This document shows, one piece after another, positions 58,020 through 64,000 of a DNA stretch of 64,000 nucleotides. The position numbers and the translations under genes were made by a program. The notes under the pieces were generated by a model. It was given only the letters and a program-made list of their open reading frames with translations. It was not told the origin of the DNA and searched no databases. Source of the DNA: WS-7 sp035635575 (GTDB lineage: Bacteria > Eisenbacteria > RBG-16-71-46 > SZUA-252); assembly GCA_035635575.1 (NCBI GenBank), contig DASQAV010000002.1, forward strand, positions 1 through 64,000. Direction: 5' to 3'. Position 1 is the stretch's first letter. Each line of letters starts with the position of its first letter.

Positions 58020-59810
58020 ATGCCTAGACAGAGGTCGATCCCCGCGGTCCTCGCCGCGCTCGCCGTGCTCCTGTCTCTCCCCCTCGGTTCCGGATCTGCC
58101 AAGGGTGCGAAACAGCCTTCGCCGGCCGCCAAGGCATCGCCACGCCCGAAATCGCCTGCCACGGCGCCGAAGACGGCCGCCGGCGCGATCGCGCTCATCG
58201 CGGACCGCCGCGTCGAGGAAGCGGACATCCAGCGCGCGGCCCTGGTCATGGAGCGGGATCCTCTTCGCAAGACGAACCACGCGCTCTGGCGCAAGAAGCT
58301 CCTGGATCTCTGCGTGGATCGCGAGCTCCTGGCGCTGGAGGCGGAGCGTGCGGGCCTCCTGAACGATCCCGACGTGAAACGAGAGATCGAGCGGAACACC
58401 GCGGATCTCCTCTACGCCGTGATCCGCGACCGTTACCTGATTCCGGAGATCGCCCCCACCGCGTCCCAGATCGATACGGCACGGGCGGGGGGACTCTACA
58501 GGCGCGTCAAGGTGGACTACATCCTGGCCGTCACCGACGAGCAGACCACGTTCAAGGTCTACGAGGACCTCCGAAACGGGGCGAGCTTCGACTCCATCGC
58601 CACGCTCTACAGCATGCATCCTTCCGCCGCCAAGGCGGGCGTGATCGGGTGGAAGCGGATCGGGGCGCTGAACCAGCAGGCCTGGAAGCCGCTCCAGCAC
58701 GCCAAGCCCGGCGACCTCTTCGGGCCCTACGAGAATGCGAACGCACATGAGATCTACAAGGTCGAAGCGATCGAGGACCCCGACGACGCGGAGCTTCGGG
58801 AGACGATGCTGGGCGATCGCGCGGCCGAGCTCGACTCCCGATATCGCGTGGGGCTGCTTCGGAGGTACCGGTTCCAGCTCAACCCCGAAGAGGTGAGCTC
58901 GGTCATCTTCGCCGCCGCGACCGAGCCCATGGATTCCATCCTGGCCTCGCTCGATGCGCAGGGCCGGAGACCCAAGATCGGCGTTCATCCCCCTCTCGGC
59001 GTCATCGCGCGGCTGGAGGGGGATTCCATCACCTACCGGGAGCTGGCGTGGAGCGGCGTGCTTCAGCGTGAGCCCGACGGGAAAGCCCACATCGATGACT
59101 CGCGCGCGCTCCTCATGCTCGCGGCGCAGGCGGTGCTCCCGCGCCTCATCGAAAAAGACGCGCGGGAGAGGGGCGTCGAGAAGGATCCCACCGTCGCGCG
59201 GCAGCTCCGGCTGATCCGGGAGGAAGTCTCGACCCGCGCGATGGTGGCGCGGGCCGTCCCGCTTCTTTCGCCCGCCGCGATCCGCGCCTACTTCGATTCC
59301 CACCCATCTCGTTACCGCCGTCCTGCGGCGCGGCGCGCGCTCATCGCGGCGTTCGCAGCCGAGGACACCGCCAGGGCCGCCGCCGTGAGCTGGAGCCGGG
59401 CCTCGTACCGCGACTCGGTGTATGGCATCCAGGGGTTCCGGAAGCTGGAGGGAGCAAAGGCAGGTACCGTGTGGCCCCGATCCTATGGGGAAGTGGCGGT
59501 CTTCGATTCCGATCCGGATCCGCTCTCGGTCGCGGTGCGCTCGCTCGAGCCCAACCAGATCTCGTCCATCATTCCCTCGGCGAATGGGTACGCGATCGCG
59601 ATGCTGACGGCCCGGGAACCGGCACGGGCCCACACGTTCGAGGAGGTTTCGGTATCGGTGGCGGCCGACGCGCGTGAAGACGCTGAGGATGCCTGGGTGA
59701 CCACACAGCTCCAGCGGTTGCGGGCGGCGACGCCGGCCCGTACCGTACCCGCACGCTTGGAAGCGGTGCGGCTTGGAATGAATTCCGACAAGGGAGGAAC
59801 ACGCCGATGA
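58020..59810 (+). CDS. Exported parvulin-like (PpiC/SurA-type) chaperone-isomerase, divergent
   Basis: Encodes 596 aa from ATG 58020 (GGAAGA about 11 bases upstream). Signal peptide (IPAVLAALAVLLSLPLGSGSA), then a SurA-N-like helical domain (LRKTNHALWRKKLLDLCVDRELLALEAERAGLL). Two rotamase-like segments are seen: VKVDYILAVTDEQTTFKVYEDLRNGASFDSIATLYS, and a weaker one around RALIAAFAAEDTARAAAV. Most active-site residues of parvulins are not clear, so it may be mainly a chaperone. It is followed by a better-conserved paralogue with an ATGA overlap. Confidence 0.82.
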   Translation: MPRQRSIPAVLAALAVLLSLPLGSGSAKGAKQPSPAAKASPRPKSPATAPKTAAGAIALIADRRVEEADIQRAALVMERDPLRKTNHALWRKKLLDLCVDRELLALEAERAGLLNDPDVKREIERNTADLLYAVIRDRYLIPEIAPTASQIDTARAGGLYRRVKVDYILAVTDEQTTFKVYEDLRNGASFDSIATLYSMHPSAAKAGVIGWKRIGALNQQAWKPLQHAKPGDLFGPYENANAHEIYKVEAIEDPDDAELRETMLGDRAAELDSRYRVGLLRRYRFQLNPEEVSSVIFAAATEPMDSILASLDAQGRRPKIGVHPPLGVIARLEGDSITYRELAWSGVLQREPDGKAHIDDSRALLMLAAQAVLPRLIEKDARERGVEKDPTVARQLRLIREEVSTRAMVARAVPLLSPAAIRAYFDSHPSRYRRPAARRALIAAFAAEDTARAAAVSWSRASYRDSVYGIQGFRKLEGAKAGTVWPRSYGEVAVFDSDPDPLSVAVRSLEPNQISSIIPSANGYAIAMLTAREPARAHTFEEVSVSVAADAREDAEDAWVTTQLQRLRAATPARTVPARLEAVRLGMNSDKGGTRR

Positions 59811-61126
59811 GGCGTCATACCGTGAGAACCGTTGCCTGGATCGCCTTCGCGCTCGCTCTGGCGGCGACCCCGGCCACGCGCGGCGCCTCGGCAACGGAGC
59901 GAATCGCCGCGATCGTGAACAAGGAAGTAATTCTAGAGTCGGACGTGGACGAGCAGCTCCGCGTGGCGATATCGAATCTCCACGTCGACCCCAGCGATTC
60001 CGTGACCGTCGCGAAGCTGAGAAAGGACGTGCTCCGGCAGCTCATCGACGAGCAGGTCATCCTGGCCGAGGCGCAGCGGCAGAGCATCACGATCCCCAAG
60101 GCGGAGCTGGACGCCGCGGTGACCAAGGCGATCGAGAGCGTGAAGACGCGCCTGGGGTCGCCGGCGAATTTCGCGCGCGCGCTCCGGGACGAGCACACCA
60201 CCGAGGACGCGCTCCGGCGCAAGTACGAGCCCGACGTCAAGAAGCAGCTTCTCGTGATGCGGCTGGTCCAGAAGGAGGTCCAGAACCGGACCACCGTCAC
60301 CGACGCCGAGGTGAAGACTTATTTCGCGGCGCATCGGGATTCCCTGGCCAAGCGGGGGGAGCAGCTCAAGCTCTCCGCGATCGTGATCGGCTTCGAGCCC
60401 GATTCCATCCAGGTGAGGCGCCTCCACGCGCGGGCCGACAGCCTGCGCAATCTCATCGTCGTCAAGAAGCAGCCCTTCGAAGACGTCGCCCGGAAGTTCT
60501 CGGACGATCCCTCCGGGCAGCGGGGGGGAGACCTGGGAACCTTCGAGCGCGGGGACATGGTCGGTGAGTTCGAGGACGTGGCCTTCGGGCTCAAGCCCAA
60601 CGAGGTCAGCCAGCCGGTCCGCAGCCGCTACGGGTGGCACCTGATCCTGGTGCTCGAGCATTTCCCGAAGACCGACTCGACCAGCGAGCGCGTCCACGCG
60701 CGTCACGTCCTGCTGCAGGCCAAGATCAATCCACCCGACGAGGAACGGGCGCGCAAGCGCGCGCTCGCGGTGCGCGACTCGCTCACCCGGGGCGCCGACT
60801 TCGCCGCCATGGCCAAGCGCTACTCGATGGACACCTCCACCAAGGATTCCGGAGGCTACCTCGGCGAGGTGCCGGTCACGGGCCTGCCCCCCACCTTCCA
60901 GGAGCCGCTGACCGGACTGGGCGAGAACGAGGTGAGTGTCCCCTTGAAGGGAGAAGCCGGGTACTATGTGTTCAAGCTCCGGGGACGCGTTCCCGAGCGC
61001 GAGTTCACCTTCGAAGAGATTCGTGACGACTTGAAGCAGCTCGTCCAGAATCAGAAGCTTCGCGACGCATACGACCGCTGGCTGGATCGAATCCGAAAGA
61101 ACGTCAATATCGAGGTCAAGGACTGA
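59807..61126 (+). CDS. SurA-like peptidyl-prolyl isomerase/chaperone
   Basis: Encodes 439 aa, overlapping the previous stop by 4 bases. Signal peptide (IAFALALAATPATRGASA), SurA N-terminal domain (ERIAAIVNKEVILESDVDEQLRVAI, then RQLIDEQVILAEAQR), and two parvulin domains: FEDVARKFSDDPSGQRGGDLGTFERGDMV and FAAMAKRYSMDTSTKDSGGYLGEVP, the second better conserved. It should help outer-membrane proteins fold in the periplasm. The tail KLRDAYDRWLDRIRKNVNIEV is the usual C-terminal helix/strand of SurA. pdxA follows after 22 bases, as surA-pdxA does in many bacteria. Confidence 0.93.
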   Translation: MRRHTVRTVAWIAFALALAATPATRGASATERIAAIVNKEVILESDVDEQLRVAISNLHVDPSDSVTVAKLRKDVLRQLIDEQVILAEAQRQSITIPKAELDAAVTKAIESVKTRLGSPANFARALRDEHTTEDALRRKYEPDVKKQLLVMRLVQKEVQNRTTVTDAEVKTYFAAHRDSLAKRGEQLKLSAIVIGFEPDSIQVRRLHARADSLRNLIVVKKQPFEDVARKFSDDPSGQRGGDLGTFERGDMVGEFEDVAFGLKPNEVSQPVRSRYGWHLILVLEHFPKTDSTSERVHARHVLLQAKINPPDEERARKRALAVRDSLTRGADFAAMAKRYSMDTSTKDSGGYLGEVPVTGLPPTFQEPLTGLGENEVSVPLKGEAGYYVFKLRGRVPEREFTFEEIRDDLKQLVQNQKLRDAYDRWLDRIRKNVNIEVKD

Positions 61127-61148
61127 GCGCAAGGAGGCACCCGGACCG

Positions 61149-62192
61149 GTGGCGCCGCGTCGGCACACGCTCCTCTTCACGATGGGGGATCCCGCCGGCA
61201 TCGGCCCCGAGATCCTGGTCCGGACCCTGGCGCTTCGAGCCTTGCGCACCCAGGCGCGCGTCGCAGCGGTGGGCGACCCCGAGGTGATCGACCGCGCCGC
61301 GCGCCGGGCCCGGATGAAGCTCCGCTTCCGCCCCCTCGACCCGGAGCAATTCGATCCGAAGATGGATGCCAAGGATGGGATTCCGCTCCTCCTGTCCACC
61401 TCGGGCGTGTGGGGCACGTTCGATCCCGGCGCGCCCTCGAAGGAAACCGGGCGGGCCGCGGCCCGCGCCATCGAGGTTGCCGCGAAGGTCGCCCTGGAAG
61501 GACGCGCCACCGCGATCGTGACCGCTCCCATCTCCAAGAAAGCCCTCCAGCTCGCGGGATATCCCTATCCGGGACATACCGAATTCCTCGGTGCGCTGAG
61601 CGGCGCGCCGGAGACGCACATGATCTTCGTCGGCGGCCGGTTCCGGATCCTGCTCGCCACCGTGCATCTGGCCTTGAAGCAGGTTTCCGAATCGCTGCGG
61701 GTCGATTCGCTGGCAAGCACCCTTCGCTACGCCGCGATGGCCATGCGGAATTTCCGGTGGGGGCCGAAGAAGCCGGTCGCGGTGCTGGCGCTCAATCCGC
61801 ACGCGGGGGAAGAGGGGCTCTTTGGCGATGAGGAGGAGCGCGTGATCCGTCCCGCGATCGAGCGAGCCCGCGCGGAGGGCATCCGGGCGGAGGGACCCTT
61901 TCCAGCCGACACCTTCTTCGCGCGAAGCGGCGATGCGTTCGGAGTCACGGTCGCGATGTACCACGATCAGGGATTGATCCCGGCGAAGATGGAGGGAATC
62001 GGCGGCGCGGCGAACGTCACGCTGGGGCTTCCCTTCATTCGAAGCTCCGTGGATCATGGCACCGCGTTCGATCGCGCCTGGAAGGGAGGCGCGCGTGCGC
62101 CCGACCCCGCAGGCCTCGTGAAGGCGGCCCAGGTGGCGATCGAGCTTGCCGCGCGGACCGGAGGGCGGAGGCTGGGGTGGTCATGGCCCTGA
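61149..62192 (+). CDS. pdxA: 4-hydroxythreonine-4-phosphate dehydrogenase PdxA
   Basis: Encodes 347 aa from GTG 61149, with AAGGAGG 11 bases upstream. TMGDPAGIGPEILV at the N-terminus, APISKKALQLAGYPYPGHTEFLG with a metal-binding His, and LNPHAGEEGLFGDEE, YHDQGLIPAK, then GLPFIRSSVDHGTAFD with the other metal ligands. It oxidises 4-phosphohydroxythreonine in vitamin B6 synthesis. The 3' end overlaps ftsE by 10 bases. Confidence 0.96.
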   Translation: MAPRRHTLLFTMGDPAGIGPEILVRTLALRALRTQARVAAVGDPEVIDRAARRARMKLRFRPLDPEQFDPKMDAKDGIPLLLSTSGVWGTFDPGAPSKETGRAAARAIEVAAKVALEGRATAIVTAPISKKALQLAGYPYPGHTEFLGALSGAPETHMIFVGGRFRILLATVHLALKQVSESLRVDSLASTLRYAAMAMRNFRWGPKKPVAVLALNPHAGEEGLFGDEEERVIRPAIERARAEGIRAEGPFPADTFFARSGDAFGVTVAMYHDQGLIPAKMEGIGGAANVTLGLPFIRSSVDHGTAFDRAWKGGARAPDPAGLVKAAQVAIELAARTGGRRLGWSWP

Positions 62193-62869
62193 TCAAGCTC
62201 GAGCACGTCACGAAGTCCTACCGCGAGCGTCTCGCGCTGAGCGACGTCTCGCTCTCCTTCGAGCCCAGCGAGTGGGTCTACGTCACCGGCCCGAGCGGCG
62301 CCGGCAAATCCACCCTGCTCCGTCTCCTCTCCCTCTCCGAGCGGCCCAGCCGCGGCCGCGTGGAAGCGGAGCCGGGGCTGAGGAAAGCGATCGGAATGCT
62401 CGGCCAGGAATTCCGCCTTCTCAACGATCGGAACGTGTACGAGAACATCGCGCTGGGGTGCCGGATCTCCGGCGTGTGGGACAAGGAGGAGATCCAGGAG
62501 CGCGTGGCTCCGCTCCTCGACGAGATGGGAATCCGCGGGCACGAGGAGCTCTTTCCCGGCCAGCTCTCCGCGGGAGAGAAGCAACGGGTCGCCCTCGCGC
62601 GCGCCCTGGTGCGTCATCCGCGGATCCTCATCGCCGATGAGCCCACGGGAAACCTTGATCCCACGGCCGCGGCCCAGATCTTTTCCCTGATGCGCCAGTA
62701 CCGCGACCGCGAGACGCTGGTGGTGGTCGCGACGCACGCAGAGGATTGGACGCTCAAGCACCCGGGCCGCGTGATCCGCCTCGAGCAGGGGGTGGTGCGA
62801 TCGGATCAGCCGCGGGCCGGGACGGATGGACCCGCGGCGCCGCCGTCCCCGCCCGGCGGTGGAATCTGA
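62183..62869 (+). CDS. ftsE: Cell-division ABC ATPase FtsE
   Basis: Encodes 228 aa from ATG 62183 (GTG 62177 adds two residues). Walker A GPSGAGKSTLLRLL, Q-loop GMLGQEFRLL, signature LSAGEKQRVALARAL and Walker B ILIADEPTGNLDP. FtsE drives FtsX to activate murein hydrolases at the division septum. The C-terminal 20 residues are a Pro/Gly-rich tail (GPAAPPSPPGGGI). Stop and ftsX start overlap by one base. Confidence 0.95.
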   Translation: MALIKLEHVTKSYRERLALSDVSLSFEPSEWVYVTGPSGAGKSTLLRLLSLSERPSRGRVEAEPGLRKAIGMLGQEFRLLNDRNVYENIALGCRISGVWDKEEIQERVAPLLDEMGIRGHEELFPGQLSAGEKQRVALARALVRHPRILIADEPTGNLDPTAAAQIFSLMRQYRDRETLVVVATHAEDWTLKHPGRVIRLEQGVVRSDQPRAGTDGPAAPPSPPGGGI

Positions 62870-63738
62870 TGGGACAGCTCGGCTACCTCTTCACCGAGCT
62901 CTGGCGCACCCTGAGCCGCCACCGGACGCTCTGTCTCGCGAGCATCCTCTCCATGTCCTCCATCCTGCTCATCCTTCTCCTCTTCATGATGGTCCTCACC
63001 GGGGTCGACAACTACACGGAGCAGCTGGAGTCGCGGGAGGAGATCTCCATTTTCCTGAACGAAGGGCTCTCGCGCTCGGACGTGGACGTGATCGCCGGGC
63101 GCCTGCGCCTCATGGCCGGCGTGGACAGCGTGCGCTTCGTGAGCAAGGACGAGGCCTGGGAGCAATTCCGCGCCGACGTCGCGGACGAGGCGCTGCTCCA
63201 GGCCGTGGGCGGGAATCCGCTGCCCGCGTCCTTCGTGGTGCGCCCCAAGCCTGAGTACCGGAATGCCGACGGCGTGCGCTCGATCGCGCGCCAGGCCGAG
63301 ACCCTCCCTCATGTCGAGGACGTCCGGTATGCGGGGGAATGGGTGCTGCGCGCGGAACAGGTCACCCGGACGCTCCACCAGATCGGCGCCGTGCTGGGGC
63401 TCATCATCCTGATCGGCGTTCTCTTCGTGGTCGGCGCGACGACGCGCCTCGCCATCCAGGCGCGCCTGGACTCGCTCCACGTGATCCGCTCCCTGGGCGG
63501 AGGGTTTCTCTTCACCGACGCGCCCTATCTGGCCGAGGGCTTCGTGCTCGCCACGATCAGCTCCATCCTCACCATCTTGTTGGCCCGAGCCATCCACGAC
63601 TCGCTGGCCGAGGGGCTCTTCCATCTCCCCATGCCCTCGACCGAAGTCCTCCTGGGATTCGCCGCGATGGCAGGCCTGCTCGGATTTCTCGGGAGCTGGA
63701 TCGCGGTGGCCACGCTTCCGAGGAGATGGCTGCTCTGA
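62869..63738 (+). CDS. ftsX: Cell-division permease FtsX
   Basis: Encodes 289 aa. One N-terminal membrane helix (LASILSMSSILLILLLFMMVLTGV), an extracytoplasmic domain of about 110 residues (EISIFLNEGLSRSDVDVIAGRL, VDSVRFVSKDEAWEQF), then three helices (IGAVLGLIILIGVLFVVGATT, YLAEGFVLATISSILTILLA, and LGFAAMAGLLGFLGSWIAVATL). This is the four-helix FtsX layout. The extracytoplasmic loop should bind the EnvC-like protein encoded next. Confidence 0.94.
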   Translation: MGQLGYLFTELWRTLSRHRTLCLASILSMSSILLILLLFMMVLTGVDNYTEQLESREEISIFLNEGLSRSDVDVIAGRLRLMAGVDSVRFVSKDEAWEQFRADVADEALLQAVGGNPLPASFVVRPKPEYRNADGVRSIARQAETLPHVEDVRYAGEWVLRAEQVTRTLHQIGAVLGLIILIGVLFVVGATTRLAIQARLDSLHVIRSLGGGFLFTDAPYLAEGFVLATISSILTILLARAIHDSLAEGLFHLPMPSTEVLLGFAAMAGLLGFLGSWIAVATLPRRWLL

Positions 63739-64000
63739 TCCGGAGCGCGATGCGAATCGCGCTCGTGGGCGCTCTCGCCGGGCTTGGCCTGCTCCCCGCG
63801 GTGCCCGCGCGCCGGGCGGCCGCGCAGGGGACGCCTCCGCCCAGGGCGGAAGCTGCCGGGCCCGCCCGCGCCTCCGCGGACTCCACGCGGCCCAAGCCCG
63901 TCGATGAGACGCAGGCCGAGATCGAGAACCAGAAGAAGGAGCTGGAATCGCTGGGGAAGGAGCTCGACGAGCGCCGCGCCAAATCGCAGCAGCTTCGTGG
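63726..64000 (+). CDS. EnvC-like murein hydrolase activator, N-terminal part (cut by window end)
   Basis: The frame from ATG 63726 (GAGGAG immediately before it) is open to the window end, giving 91 residues so far; ATG 63750, just after the ftsX stop, is an alternative. A signal-like hydrophobic segment (IALVGALAGLGLLPAVPA) is followed by an Ala/Pro-rich linker and the start of a coiled coil (EIENQKKELESLGKELDERRAKSQQL). Coiled coil plus position after ftsEX is what EnvC/PcsB-type activators look like; the LytM domain would lie beyond the window. Confidence 0.8.
   Translation, partial: MAALIRSAMRIALVGALAGLGLLPAVPARRAAAQGTPPPRAEAAGPARASADSTRPKPVDETQAEIENQKKELESLGKELDERRAKSQQLR

Noticed and set aside
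1..64000. tRNA, rRNA, CRISPR arrays, insertion sequences or prophage
   Set aside because: I saw no cloverleaf with CCA end, no rRNA core sequence, no regularly spaced repeats and no transposase or integrase in either strand.

Overview
This GC-rich window looks like chromosome from a bacterium with an outer membrane. The signs are a long-form YidC, SurA-like chaperones, a porin-like barrel, several lipoproteins and, at the left edge, the last residues of a protein ending like a type IX secretion (T9SS) sorting tail. That tail, plus TolB-like propellers, beta-helix and Big_5-type surface proteins, fits the FCB superphylum (for example Candidatus Eisenbacteria or a relative). The lineage is inferred; no rRNA gene is present to confirm it.

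The centre (about 30.6-50.3 kb) is the replication origin. Leftward run dnaA, dnaN, recF, a DciA/DUF721 gene, gyrB, gyrA, rex and an EamA transporter. Rightward run rpmH, rnpA, yidD, yidC, jag, mnmE, mnmG, rsmG, parA and parB. DnaA boxes occur on both sides of dnaA and again after parB, and two parS sites lie in the noncoding stretch before parA.

Left arm (0-30.6 kb): a translationally coupled SRPBCC / ketosynthase / cupredoxin-lipoprotein cluster; secreted propellers; a phosphatase overlapping an archaeal-type asd; a large surface protein; a lipoprotein with a Cys-patterned hydrophobic tail next to a small four-helix membrane protein; lon; two micropeptide genes missing from ordinary ORF calling; a porin / cupredoxin / histidine kinase operon; an rRNA uracil methyltransferase coupled to two M16 peptidases and a beta-helix protein; a PDZ protein; a D,D-carboxypeptidase and an M23 peptidase with SLH-like repeats; a class III aminotransferase; and a lipoprotein.

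Right arm (50.4-64 kb): a MoxR / DUF58 / BatA-type module, mfd, two parvulin-type chaperone genes, pdxA, ftsE, ftsX and the start of an EnvC-like murein hydrolase activator, which fits the FtsEX-EnvC division module.

Many neighbouring genes overlap by four bases (GTGA, ATGA or TTGA), so translational coupling is common. The most novel items are the paired micropeptides sharing the tail IPPPG(G)KAGW (13890-14124), and the gyrA-rex junction, where one in-frame TAG separates the genes and rex has no ATG, GTG or TTG start.
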